Shown: positions 1-7,533 of the stretch, one piece after another
Layout: each line of letters opens with the position of its first letter
Position numbering within the stretch: position 1 is the stretch's first letter
Assembly: GCA_000434775.1 (NCBI GenBank)
Contig: FR895493.1
Location: 42,036 to 58,213, forward strand
From: Eggerthella sp. CAG:368
GTDB lineage: Bacteria; Actinomycetota; Coriobacteriia; Coriobacteriales; Eggerthellaceae
Length of the DNA: 16,178 nt
Direction: 5' to 3'
Made by a program: the position numbers and the translations under genes
Notes under the pieces: model-generated
Database searches by the model: none
Seen by the model: only the letters and a program-made list of their open reading frames with translations
What the model was told of the DNA's origin: nothing

Positions 1-1
1 T

Positions 2-346
2 AGTCGTTTTCAGCAGATTGAACAAATGCTTACCGATATGGAGGTAAGCATCACAAACATGCGATCAATGTTGTATCGCACGGTATGGGCAATGGAAAAT
101 GATAGCCCTGACAAGCGTCTTTCGGTAGCCACGATGAAACGCTACATTCCTCAAGAAGCAACAAAGGTTGCCAGTATGGCAATGCAAATACTTGGCGGGC
201 GTGGATATACGGAATCTTCACGGGTAAGCCAAATTTGGGAAGACTGTCGCGGTAATCAAATTGCAGAAGGCACCGATCAAATCATGGTCTATATAGCTGC
301 GCCGCTTATTTTGGATAAGTATGAGAAAAAGGAAACGCTTCACTAG
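2..346 (+). CDS. Acyl-CoA dehydrogenase, C-terminal part (5' truncated by window)
   Basis: The frame is open from base 2 and ends at TAG 344-346, so only about the last 114 residues of a ~380-residue flavoprotein are present. The enzyme class uses FAD to desaturate acyl-CoA thioesters at the alpha-beta bond, passing electrons to electron-transfer flavoprotein. Visible family marks are the C-terminal helical domain, the ILGGRGYTE segment, and IAEGT near the end, whose Glu (codon 266-268) sits where short-chain acyl-CoA dehydrogenases carry the catalytic base of the Y/A-E-G-T motif. The substrate cannot be told from this fragment; butyryl-, glutaryl- or a branched-chain acyl-CoA are all possible. 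No terminator is visible in the 48 bases before the next gene. Confidence 0.9.
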   Translation, partial: SRFQQIEQMLTDMEVSITNMRSMLYRTVWAMENDSPDKRLSVATMKRYIPQEATKVASMAMQILGGRGYTESSRVSQIWEDCRGNQIAEGTDQIMVYIAAPLILDKYEKKETLH

Positions 347-394
347 CTGTACTAAGATATAGGTCGGACTTCAGGTAGTATAGTGCTTTAGATT

Positions 395-697
395 ATGGAG
401 TTGCTGTTATTGAGGAAACGGCCAAAAGCAGAAAGGCTGTGCTTAGAAAACATGGGAAAACTTAAGCAAAGTACAAAGAATTATATTTACGCCCTTATTG
501 CAAATCCTGTCACTACGCTTATCTTGATGGCAATGATGCAGGCGGGTGCTGGCATGCTCAATCTTATTGGTGTTGGCGTAATTGGCTACGGTATTTTTAT
601 TTACTTCCTTTTCCAGGGAATTCGCTTGGACGTAATTGCCTATCGTGCGCGCAAAGCTGCTAAGAATAAAAAAGGAAAGAAAAAGAAGAAAAAGTAA
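395..697 (+). CDS. Small hypothetical membrane protein with poly-lysine C-terminus
   Basis: I do not recognise the family. The 100-residue product has two hydrophobic stretches (about residues 30-50 and 55-75) and ends in a very basic tail, with K or R at most of residues 84-100 and a final run of six lysines. It is probably a small inner-membrane protein with two helices and a cytoplasmic basic tail that could touch lipids, RNA or ribosomes (inference). The start is uncertain. ATG 395 follows an in-frame TAG at 389-391 and has no Shine-Dalgarno, whereas ATG 452 (residue 20) would give an 81-residue protein starting MGKLK, also without a well-spaced ribosome site. A TATAGT at 379-384 could be a -10 box that would make a 395 start almost leaderless. 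A terminator follows at 736-763. Confidence 0.6.
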   Translation: MELLLLRKRPKAERLCLENMGKLKQSTKNYIYALIANPVTTLILMAMMQAGAGMLNLIGVGVIGYGIFIYFLFQGIRLDVIAYRARKAAKNKKGKKKKKK

Positions 698-735
698 TTA
701 CTGGTATAACGCTTATATCTTAAGAGTTACGTTTA

Positions 736-763
736 GGGCGCCGAGGAGTAATCGGTGCCCTTT
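736..763 (+). terminator. Rho-independent terminator after the small membrane protein gene
   Basis: GGGCGCCGA (736-744) pairs with TCGGTGCCC (752-760) over 9 bp with one G-U pair and a 7-nt loop, followed by TTTCTGGTTT. It lies 38 bases after the stop codon of the small membrane protein gene. Confidence 0.75.
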
Positions 764-822
764 CTGGTTTATAGGATAAAAAGGTAAAAAATTGGCAATT
801 CCATAAGCCTAATAGGGAAAAG

Positions 823-862
823 AAAAACCCCGTTTGACCTGCGATTATTGGTCAACGGGGTT
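823..862 (-). terminator. Rho-independent terminator of tRNA-Arg
   Basis: Read on the minus strand, AACCCCGTTGACC (862-850) pairs with GGTCAAACGGGGTT (839-826), with one bulged base and a loop of about 10 nt. The distal arm runs into a T-rich tract, the complement of GAAAAA at 822-827. It starts 12 bases past the CCA end of the tRNA gene, so it should end that transcript. Confidence 0.8.
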
Positions 863-873
863 ACTGAAATCAA

Positions 874-950
874 TGGTGCGCCGTGAGGGATTCGAACCCC
901 CGACGTACTGATTCGTAGTCAGTCCCTCTATCCAGCTGAGGTAACGGCGC
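874..950 (-). tRNA. tRNA-Arg (anticodon ACG)
   Basis: On the minus strand the acceptor stem is GCGCCGT (950-944) pairing with ACGGCGC, followed by discriminator A and an encoded CCA (876-874). The D stem is CCTC/GAGG. The anticodon stem is ACTGA/TCAGT with loop CTACGAA, giving anticodon ACG (bases 916-914), which would be read as ICG after deamination for CGU/CGC/CGA codons. The T arm carries GGTTCGAATCC. All four arms fold cleanly over 77 nt. The gene stands alone, with its own promoter and terminator. Confidence 0.97.
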
Positions 951-973
951 AATCAAGCTTTGCAGCGCAGATT

Positions 974-1002
974 ATTCTCGCAGTAATTTGTGCTTCTGTC
1001 AA
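974..1002 (-). promoter_or_regulatory. Promoter of tRNA-Arg
   Basis: On the minus strand a consensus -35 TTGACA (1002-997) is followed after exactly 17 nt by GAGAAT (979-974), a 4-of-6 match to the -10 box. Transcription would begin near base 967, about 16 nt before the tRNA 5' end. Confidence 0.65.
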
Positions 1003-1011
1003 ACACTTTTT

Positions 1012-1040
1012 TTGAAATATGTAGAACTGGTAATTATATT
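1012..1040 (+). promoter_or_regulatory. Promoter of the citrate synthase gene
   Basis: TTGAAA (1012-1017), a 17-nt spacer and TATATT (1035-1040) form a good sigma-70-type promoter. The predicted start of transcription is near 1047, giving a leader of roughly 78 nt. The leader contains a short inverted repeat CTTTA-N6-TAAAG at 1055-1070 that could be a weak hairpin or binding site. The -35 box lies 9 bases from the -35 box of the divergent tRNA-Arg promoter, so the two promoters sit back to back. Confidence 0.7.
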
Positions 1041-1124
1041 TCTATTGAATGACACTTTAGTCTCGTAAAGCACTTTCATTCGGTTATGGGGTAAAATTGA
1101 AACTTGCCAATGAAAGGAAGCTTC

Positions 1125-2510
1125 ATGGATAAATCAACTTTTGGCGAAGAAAACAAACATCCTCTTGTTGACGATAAGCGCCGCATTGCGCTCTACGACA
1201 ATTTCGTCTCTGTAAATTCCGTTGATTCCTCGTTATATGAGCGCTATCCCATTAAGCGAGGGCTCCGTAATAACGACGGCTCTGGTGTTATTGCGGGCGT
1301 TACTAATATCTCAAACGTGCACGGCTATGTAATGAGTGAAGGAGACAAGGTCCCTGAAGAGGGCAAGCTCACCTTCCGCGGCTATGACATATACGATTTG
1401 CTCGGTGGCGGCGACACAACCAAGCGGTGGGGTTTTGAAGAAGTAGCTTATCTTTTATTGATGGGTAATTTACCAACACAATCTCAACTAGATACTTTTA
1501 TTGCTGCGCTCGATGCTGAGCGTGATTTGCCTGATGGTTTTACGGCTTCCATGATTATGAAAGCAGCTTCAGAAAACATTATGAACACGCTTTCTCGTTC
1601 TGTGCTTATGTTGTATGCGGATGACCCTATCTCTGAAGATCGTTCCTATGAGCACGAAATCACCACGGCAATCTCGCTTCTTTCGCGTTTGCCTCGCATT
1701 ATGGTTTTGGCGTATTACGCTAAGCGCGCGACATATTTCAAAGAGTCTATGATTATGCATCGTTTTATTCCTGGTCAGTCTACGAGTGAAACTATTCTTT
1801 CCATGTTGCGCCCCGATCGCCAATTTACTCCTGAAGAGGCGCGCATGCTTGACATTATGATGTGCTTACATGCTGAGCATGGCGGTGGTAACAATTCAAC
1901 CTTTACCTGTCGTGTTCTTTCTTCAGCTGACACTGATCCATATTCGGCTTATGCGGGCGCAATTGGTTCCTTGAAGGGCCGCAAGCATGGTGGCGCTAAT
2001 CACCAAGTGCTAGCTATGCAGAAGGAAATTAAAGAGAACGTTCACAATTGGGAAGACGACGACGAAATTGCTTCTTACATTGCCAAGATTGTGAACAAGC
2101 AGGCTTACGATAAAACGGGTCTTATTTATGGTATGGGTCATGCGGTTTATACCTTGTCTGACCCTCGCGCGGTTATTTGTAAAGAGTTTGCCACGAAACT
2201 TGCTGCGGGCACTGAATTTGAGGCAGAGCTCAATTTATTGAAGAGCATTGAGCGTTTGGCGCCAGAGGTAATCCTTCGCGAAAAGGGAACCAAGAAAGAT
2301 ATGTGTGCAAATGTTGATATGTATTCGGGCTTTGTATATTCCATGATGGGAATTCCTGTTGACCTTATTACGCCGCTTTTTGCTTGTGCGCGCATGGCGG
2401 GTTGGGCAGCGCATCGTTTTGAAGAAATTGTTTCAGGCAAGCGCATTATTCGTCCTGCTTATAAAACATCCGTTAAGCCAAAGGCATACTTGCCTATTGA
2501 GAAGCGCTAA
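1125..2510 (+). CDS. gltA: Citrate synthase
   Basis: The enzyme condenses acetyl-CoA with oxaloacetate to citrate and CoA, the entry step of the TCA cycle or of glutamate synthesis. The 461-residue product carries the full catalytic set of the family: His288 in KHGGAN, His339 in GMGHAVY...DPR and Asp398 in NVDMYSG, corresponding to His264, His305 and Asp362 of E. coli GltA. LHAEHGGGNNSTF (about 248-260) is also typical. It is a little longer than E. coli GltA (427 residues), mainly at the N-terminus. I chose ATG 1125 because GAAAGGAAG (1112-1120) is a well-placed ribosome site. A TTG at 1104 would add seven residues and put that site inside the gene. A 2-methylcitrate synthase is the main alternative, as the two cannot be separated by eye. 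It is transcribed alone, with a tRNA gene following. Confidence 0.93.
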   Translation: MDKSTFGEENKHPLVDDKRRIALYDNFVSVNSVDSSLYERYPIKRGLRNNDGSGVIAGVTNISNVHGYVMSEGDKVPEEGKLTFRGYDIYDLLGGGDTTKRWGFEEVAYLLLMGNLPTQSQLDTFIAALDAERDLPDGFTASMIMKAASENIMNTLSRSVLMLYADDPISEDRSYEHEITTAISLLSRLPRIMVLAYYAKRATYFKESMIMHRFIPGQSTSETILSMLRPDRQFTPEEARMLDIMMCLHAEHGGGNNSTFTCRVLSSADTDPYSAYAGAIGSLKGRKHGGANHQVLAMQKEIKENVHNWEDDDEIASYIAKIVNKQAYDKTGLIYGMGHAVYTLSDPRAVICKEFATKLAAGTEFEAELNLLKSIERLAPEVILREKGTKKDMCANVDMYSGFVYSMMGIPVDLITPLFACARMAGWAAHRFEEIVSGKRIIRPAYKTSVKPKAYLPIEKR

Positions 2511-2549
2511 TATATACTTCTTGAGCGCTTAATTGTTTGCAGTTAAGCG
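2502..2549 (+). other. Two overlapping inverted repeats between the citrate synthase gene and tRNA-Thr
   Basis: AAGCGCT (2502-2508, overlapping the stop codon) is the exact complement of AGCGCTT (2524-2530). CGCTTAA (2526-2532) is the exact complement of TTAAGCG (2543-2549). The two 7-bp hairpins share bases 2526-2530, so only one can form at a time. Neither has a T tract. They could be RNA processing or stability structures between the mRNA and the tRNA, or coincidence. Confidence 0.35.
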
Positions 2550-2558
2550 TAAATGAGT

Positions 2559-2634
2559 GCCAACGTGGCTCAGTTGGTAGAGCAACGCACTCGTAATGCG
2601 TAGGTCGCCGGTTCGAGTCCGGCCGTTGGCTCCA
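2559..2634 (+). tRNA. tRNA-Thr (anticodon CGT)
   Basis: The acceptor stem is GCCAACG (2559-2565) with CGTTGGC, discriminator T and an encoded CCA (2632-2634). The D stem is GCTC/GAGC. The anticodon stem is ACGCA/TGCGT with loop CTCGTAA, giving anticodon CGT (2592-2594), which reads ACG threonine codons. The T arm is GCCGG-TTCGAGT-CCGGC. No separate promoter is obvious, so it may be co-transcribed with the citrate synthase gene and processed out. Confidence 0.97.
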
Positions 2635-2647
2635 TTGAATGCGTGTA

Positions 2648-2675
2648 GGTCAGTCGTCTTTCGGCTGACCTTTTT
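2648..2675 (+). terminator. Rho-independent terminator of tRNA-Thr
   Basis: GGTCAGTCG (2648-2656) pairs with CGGCTGACC (2662-2670) over 9 bp with one T-G pair and a 5-nt loop, directly followed by TTTTTC. It begins 14 bases after the tRNA CCA end. Confidence 0.88.
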
Positions 2676-2761
2676 CATTGTCTTTTGTCGATTCTTAGTT
2701 TGTGCCAATAAGGCTAAGAGAAAAAATTTCAGCATCACGGCTTTATGAACTTCTTTTGATT

Positions 2762-2820
2762 TTGGCGGTCTTTGTTTATTTACTTTATTATTTAGTAGCT
2801 AAACTATTTAACTAATAAAT
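2762..2820 (+). promoter_or_regulatory. Promoter and palindromic operator of the MarR/ABC exporter operon
   Basis: Bases 2790-2820 form a 31-bp palindrome. The left arm reads ATTTAnTAGnTAAA, three central bases separate it from the mirrored right arm, and 12 of 15 positions per arm are complementary. A plausible promoter is TTGGCG (2762-2767), an 18-nt spacer and TATTAT (2786-2791), so the palindrome overlaps the end of the -10 box and the expected transcription start. This is a normal placement for a MarR-family autorepressor site and lies 21 bases ahead of the repressor's start codon. The palindrome is seen directly. Its binding by the adjacent MarR protein is inferred. Confidence 0.7.
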
Positions 2821-2841
2821 AATAGTAAGCGAAGGAATTGC

Positions 2842-3345
2842 GTGGATAGCAAAGAGAAAATGAAGGTTGAGCTGGTTGATTTAGCACGTCGCTTCAAGCG
2901 AGTGCATCCAACCCCGCCAAAAGAAGTTCGTGAGCTTTCCCAAGTAGAAATGCATGCTCTTATTGGTGTTGCTCGAGCAGATGAAAAAGGCTTGTTCTTG
3001 CGCCCTTCCGATATTGCTCGAATGTCTCACACTTCACCAAGCGCAGTGTCTCAAGTTCTAAAGTCTCTTGAGCAGTGCGGGTTCATTGAGCGTAATCGAG
3101 TGGAAGGAAATTCTCGATCGGTACAAGTGGAGCTCACCGAAAAAGGACGTAAAGTTGCGCGCTCCGCCTATGAGGCTCGTTCAGAGTTTCTCGGTCAGAT
3201 GATTGAGTCGGTGGGAGAAAATGATATGGAACAATTTGTATCAACTCTCAGAAAAATTTGTGAATATATAGAATCATCGGACAAATTTGAAGCTTTGACT
3301 GAATGTCCCCATCCTCTCCCCTTTATTAGCGGGGAGGTGCGCTAA
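2842..3345 (+). CDS. MarR-family transcriptional regulator
   Basis: This is a DNA-binding repressor-type protein of 167 residues, the normal MarR size. A winged helix-turn-helix spans about residues 33-105: helix FLRPSDIARM, a recognition helix around SPSAVSQVLKSLEQ (65-78), then a basic wing ERNRVEGNSRSVQVELTEKG. Flanking helices at both ends should form the dimer interface and ligand pocket. The start is GTG 2842, supported by AAGGA at 2832-2836. The gene is first in an operon with two ABC exporter genes and overlaps the next one by a single base (TAATG). The role inferred from context is repression of the exporter operon until an exported compound binds. Four cysteines (C79, C140, C155 and nearby context) are scattered rather than arranged as a metal site, so a redox or metal role is not evident. 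Confidence 0.9.
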   Translation: MDSKEKMKVELVDLARRFKRVHPTPPKEVRELSQVEMHALIGVARADEKGLFLRPSDIARMSHTSPSAVSQVLKSLEQCGFIERNRVEGNSRSVQVELTEKGRKVARSAYEARSEFLGQMIESVGENDMEQFVSTLRKICEYIESSDKFEALTECPHPLPFISGEVR

Positions 3346-5672
3346 TGCGAATCGTTGCCTATTTGAAGCAATCAAAAGTTGCTGTTTTCCTTATTGTGCT
3401 CCTTTTGATTGTTCAAGCGTTTGCTGATTTATCTCTGCCGCGCTATACCTCTGATTTGGTTGATGTGGGTATTCAGCAAGGTGGCATTGAAGAGGCTTCA
3501 CCGTCTGTTATGCGCGAAGAAGCATATCAGTATGTTTGTATGCTGGCTTCTGACGAAGACGAACAGCTTATCAAGACGTCTTATGCTCAAAACGATGATG
3601 GTAATTTTGCTTTAACAGAGGAAGGCGCAAACCAGCGCGAGGAGTTGAATTCAGCGGTTGCGTTGCCTTTGGTTATTGTGGGCTTTTCTGATCAGATTTC
3701 CCAAAATCTGCAGAGCGAAAATGGTGAAACAATTCAGCAGTTTGTTCAGGCTTCACAGAGCGAGGGGGCTTCTGGAACAACGCAAGCCAAAGATTTAGAA
3801 GGCATAGTGGCCGCAGTGTCAGAACCCGGTGAATCAGCTAAAACACCCGCAACGGACACGGCAACTCAGGGGTTTGGGCTCGAGCAGCTTTATTCTGCTT
3901 ATAGTTCAGGCTTGATTTCGAAGTCTCAAGTAAACAGTCTGGTAAGCAAAGCAAAAGAAGCTCTCGGTTCAATCGATGATTCGCTTATTCAGCAGCAAGC
4001 AATTAGTGCCGTAAAGGCAGAATATGAAGCACTCGATATGGACATGGGTGCTATTCAGCTAGGATACTTGGTTACCATAGGGCTGAAGATGCTTGGTGTT
4101 ACGGCACTTATGGTTGCAACCTCGGTATTGGTTGGCTTAATTGCTTCGCGTACAGCTGCTCGCATTGCAGCAACACTGCGTGAAAAGCTTTTTGCCCGTG
4201 TAGTCTCTTTTTCGGATGCCGAAGTGCAATCGTTTTCGGCGGCCTCTCTTATTACCCGTGGAACAAACGATATTCAACAAATACAGATGGTAATTGTTAT
4301 GCTGCTGCGCATGGTGTTGTATTCGCCCATATTGGCAATTGGCGGCATCATCATGGTTTCTCAAACCAATGCTGATATGAGCTGGGTTATAGTGCTTGCC
4401 GTCGTGGTTATTGCTATTGTTGTTTCTATTCTTATGGCACTCGCTATGCCTAAGTTCAAAATGATGCAAAAACTCATTGACCGCGTTAACTTGGTTGCGC
4501 GTGAAATGCTTTCAGGTTTACAGGTAGTGCGCGCCTTTGGCAGACAAGACTACGAAGAAGCTCGTTTTGATGATGCGAGTCGGGCTCTGTATAAAACACA
4601 GCTATTTACCAATCGCACCATGACATTTATGATGCCAGCTATGATGCTTGTTATGAATGCAACATCGGTGCTTATTGTGTGGGCTGGTGGTCAGGCTATT
4701 GATGCGGGCACGATGCAAACAGGCGACATGATTGCGTTTATTACGTACGCGATGGTTATTGTTATGTCGTTTTTGATGATTGGCATGATTGCCATCATGC
4801 TTCCTCGTGCTGATGTTGCCGCAGAGCGCGTAAATGAAGTATTGGGAACGGAAACATCAATCAAAGACCCAAAGCAGTCCCATTTTGCACAACTTGACAC
4901 AAGTGCAAAAGGCCTACCTGTTCAGTTTGACAAGGTTACTTTTGCTTACAACGACGGTAGTGAACCCGTGCTTCGAAACATTAGTTTTATTGCAGAACCA
5001 GGCAAAACTACCGCAATTATTGGCGCAACAGGATCAGGCAAAACGACCATCCTTAAACTTATAGAGCGCTTCTACGATGTTTCGGAGGGTTCTGTTAGTG
5101 TGGGCGGTGTAGATGTGCGCGATGTAACGCAGCACGAGCTACGCAGTCAAATTGGTTACGTTCCGCAAAAGGCTTTTCTGTTTTCGGGCACCATCGAAGA
5201 AACAATTAAGTATGGCAATGAGCAGGCAAGTGAAGAGGAACTTGAGCATGCTGCCAACATCGCCCAGGCAACGGAGTTTATTGAAGGGAAAGACAGAGGG
5301 TTTGCTTCAGAGCTTAGTCAGGGTGGAGTGAATGTTTCTGGTGGTCAACGCCAGCGTCTTTCTATTGCGCGTGCTCTTGCTACCGATGCGCGTGTGTTGC
5401 TTTTCGACGATAGTTTTTCCGCTCTCGACTACGCAACAGATGCTCGTTTAAGATCTGCGCTTGCTAAAGAAGCTGCTGGTAAAACGATCATCGTAGTTGC
5501 TCAGCGCATTTCTACCGTATTAACTGCAGACAAAATTGTGGTGCTCGAAGATGGTGAAATGGTGGGTTGCGGTACTCATAATCAATTGATGAACTCATGT
5601 AATACCTATCGAGAGATTGCTGAATCTCAGCTATCGGACGAAGAGCTGAAAGGGGGTGTCGCTCATGAGTGA
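3345..5672 (+). CDS. ABC exporter half-transporter with degenerate ATP site and large extracellular loop
   Basis: A membrane ABC exporter subunit of 775 residues with a fused transmembrane domain and ATPase domain. The ATPase domain has Walker A GATGSGKTT (560-568), Q-loop Gln608 and an intact signature VSGGQ (664-668). The Walker B catalytic Glu is replaced by Asp (FDDS, D689), and the switch His is Gln (VVAQRIS, Q720). This is the pattern of the non-hydrolysing member of heterodimeric exporters such as the TM287/288 and LmrCD types. Normal half-transporters have about 580 residues. The extra ~200 lie between helix 1 (about 11-30) and helix 2 (about 237-265) and are hydrophilic, rich in Q/S/E, so they should be outside the membrane. 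The start overlaps the marR stop by one base and the end overlaps the next ABC gene by eight, implying coupled translation and partnership. Substrate is unknown; drugs, peptides or lipids are possible. Confidence 0.93.
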   Translation: MRIVAYLKQSKVAVFLIVLLLIVQAFADLSLPRYTSDLVDVGIQQGGIEEASPSVMREEAYQYVCMLASDEDEQLIKTSYAQNDDGNFALTEEGANQREELNSAVALPLVIVGFSDQISQNLQSENGETIQQFVQASQSEGASGTTQAKDLEGIVAAVSEPGESAKTPATDTATQGFGLEQLYSAYSSGLISKSQVNSLVSKAKEALGSIDDSLIQQQAISAVKAEYEALDMDMGAIQLGYLVTIGLKMLGVTALMVATSVLVGLIASRTAARIAATLREKLFARVVSFSDAEVQSFSAASLITRGTNDIQQIQMVIVMLLRMVLYSPILAIGGIIMVSQTNADMSWVIVLAVVVIAIVVSILMALAMPKFKMMQKLIDRVNLVAREMLSGLQVVRAFGRQDYEEARFDDASRALYKTQLFTNRTMTFMMPAMMLVMNATSVLIVWAGGQAIDAGTMQTGDMIAFITYAMVIVMSFLMIGMIAIMLPRADVAAERVNEVLGTETSIKDPKQSHFAQLDTSAKGLPVQFDKVTFAYNDGSEPVLRNISFIAEPGKTTAIIGATGSGKTTILKLIERFYDVSEGSVSVGGVDVRDVTQHELRSQIGYVPQKAFLFSGTIEETIKYGNEQASEEELEHAANIAQATEFIEGKDRGFASELSQGGVNVSGGQRQRLSIARALATDARVLLFDDSFSALDYATDARLRSALAKEAAGKTIIVVAQRISTVLTADKIVVLEDGEMVGCGTHNQLMNSCNTYREIAESQLSDEELKGGVAHE

Positions 5673-7524
5673 GCAAACAGAACAAGACGGCGTAACCCGT
5701 GCTCCTGAGCGACCGCCTCGTCGTCCGCACGGACCTATGGGCATGAGCCTTGGGGGAGAAAAGGCAACTGACTTCAGAGGAACCATGAAGAAGCTGCTGC
5801 ATTTTATGGGCAAATACAAAATTGCTTTGGTTATAGTGGTGGTTTTTGCTCTTGGATCAACAGTATTTAACATCATCGGTCCTAAAGTTCTCTCAACTGC
5901 TACCACGGAACTGTTTGAGGGCATTACTGCCAAAATTGCAGGTACTGGGGGAATAAACTTCGATGCGGTGGGAGTAATTCTACTCACTACACTCATTCTA
6001 TATGCTGTTTCAGCGGCATGTTCATTTGCTCAAGGGTGGATTATGACGCGTGTTGTTCAGGGAACCTGCTTTGAGTTGCGCCGCCGCATTGCAGCAAAAA
6101 TAGATGCGCTTCCTGTGGGATATTTTGAAAAAACGAGTACGGGCGATGTGCTTTCTCGCATTACCAACGATGTTGATACGCTGGGAATGAACTTGAACGC
6201 AAGTGTCACTCAGCTCATAACGGGTGTGGCGACAGTTCTTGGCGTTGTGATAATGATGCTTTCTATCAGTCCGATTATGACGCTGGTGGCACTGATTATT
6301 ATTCCCGTTTCATTGCTTATTGTTTCGGTAGTGGTTAAACGGAGCCAAAAATATTTCCGCATGCAGCAAAACCGATTAGGTGCTATTAACGGGCAGGTTG
6401 AAGAAACTTTTTCTGGGCATGCTGTTGTGCGGGCTTTTGGCAAAGAAGATGAAGTAGTAGAAAAGTTTCGACAAACAAACGAGGAGCTAAGAGAGTCTGC
6501 TTGGAAGTCGCAGTTTTTGTCAGGACTTCTTATGCCCATCATGACTTTTGTAAGCAATTTGGGCTACGTGGTTGTTGCGGTTGTTGGTGCTCTGTTTGCC
6601 ATTCAAGGGCGCATTACGGTAGGCGACATCCAGGCGTTCATTCAGTATATGAAAAACTTTACTCAGCCTCTTACTCAGCTTGCGCAAATTTCGAATGTGT
6701 TGCAGCAAATGGCTGCGGCGGCAGAGCGTGTTTTTGAGTTTCTTGATGCTGAAGAGGAAAAAGATGAGCCAGCAAAAATTCTTGCGGCAGAAGTTAAAGA
6801 TAATGTTGAGTTTGTGCATGTGAGTTTTAGTTATGAGCCAGGAAAACCTGTTATCACTGATTTTTCGGCTTCTGTTAAAGAGGGGCAAACTGTTGCAATT
6901 GTAGGCCCTACTGGAGCAGGAAAAACAACCATGGTTAAGCTGCTTATGCGCTACTACGATGTTGATAGCGGAGCAATTCGCATTGGCGGGCACGACGTTC
7001 GAGAGTTTGACCGTAATGATTTGCGCTCAATGGTGGGTATGGTTTTGCAGGATACGTGGCTTTTTAAAGGGACTATTCGTGAGAACATTCGCTACGGCAA
7101 TCTTGAGGCAACCGATGAGCAGGTTGAAGCTGCAGCAAAAGCAGCATTTGCGGATCATTTTATTCGTACGCTTCCGGGAGGCTACGAAATGGAGATTAAT
7201 GAAGATGCAAGCAATATTAGCCAAGGTCAGCGTCAACTGCTCACTATTGCACGGGCTATTCTGGCGGATCGGCGTATGCTTATATTGGATGAAGCGACGA
7301 GTTCGGTTGACACAAGAACGGAAGAGTTAATTCAGCGAGCAATGGATCGCTTAATGCATGGACGTACTTCGTTTGTTATTGCGCATCGATTGTCTACCAT
7401 CCGAAATGCTGATCTTATTTTGGTGGTGCAGAACGGCAACATCGTGGAGCAAGGGAACCATACTGAGCTTCTTGCTCGTGGTGGTGCTTATGCAAATCTA
7501 TATAATTCGCAGTTTGCGCGATAG
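5665..7524 (+). CDS. ABC exporter half-transporter, catalytically competent partner
   Basis: This is the second half of the predicted heterodimeric exporter, 619 residues from ATG 5665. That start has AAAGGGGG at 5649-5656 at good spacing; a GTG at 5656 would fall inside the ribosome site. After a basic, proline-rich N-terminal tail (about 10-25) come six expected membrane helices, with pairs near 52-72, 103-125, 183-222 and 285-315. The ATPase domain has Walker A GPTGAGKTT (414-422), Q-loop Gln462, Walker B LILDE with the catalytic Glu543, and switch His574 (IAHRLST). Its signature is altered to ISQGQ (518-522) instead of LSGGQ. The losses complement those of the upstream protein: this subunit's Walker motifs plus the partner's VSGGQ make one good site, and the reverse pairing makes one degenerate site. 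Confidence 0.93.
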   Translation: MSEQTEQDGVTRAPERPPRRPHGPMGMSLGGEKATDFRGTMKKLLHFMGKYKIALVIVVVFALGSTVFNIIGPKVLSTATTELFEGITAKIAGTGGINFDAVGVILLTTLILYAVSAACSFAQGWIMTRVVQGTCFELRRRIAAKIDALPVGYFEKTSTGDVLSRITNDVDTLGMNLNASVTQLITGVATVLGVVIMMLSISPIMTLVALIIIPVSLLIVSVVVKRSQKYFRMQQNRLGAINGQVEETFSGHAVVRAFGKEDEVVEKFRQTNEELRESAWKSQFLSGLLMPIMTFVSNLGYVVVAVVGALFAIQGRITVGDIQAFIQYMKNFTQPLTQLAQISNVLQQMAAAAERVFEFLDAEEEKDEPAKILAAEVKDNVEFVHVSFSYEPGKPVITDFSASVKEGQTVAIVGPTGAGKTTMVKLLMRYYDVDSGAIRIGGHDVREFDRNDLRSMVGMVLQDTWLFKGTIRENIRYGNLEATDEQVEAAAKAAFADHFIRTLPGGYEMEINEDASNISQGQRQLLTIARAILADRRMLILDEATSSVDTRTEELIQRAMDRLMHGRTSFVIAHRLSTIRNADLILVVQNGNIVEQGNHTELLARGGAYANLYNSQFAR

Positions 7525-7533
7525 GGGGATATT

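Noticed and set aside
1104..1124. TTG start for citrate synthase adding seven residues
   Set aside because: The ribosome site GAAAGGAAG lies inside this extension and is spaced for ATG 1125.
5656..5664. GTG start for the second ABC gene
   Set aside because: It touches the AAAGGGGG ribosome site directly; ATG 5665 has proper spacing.
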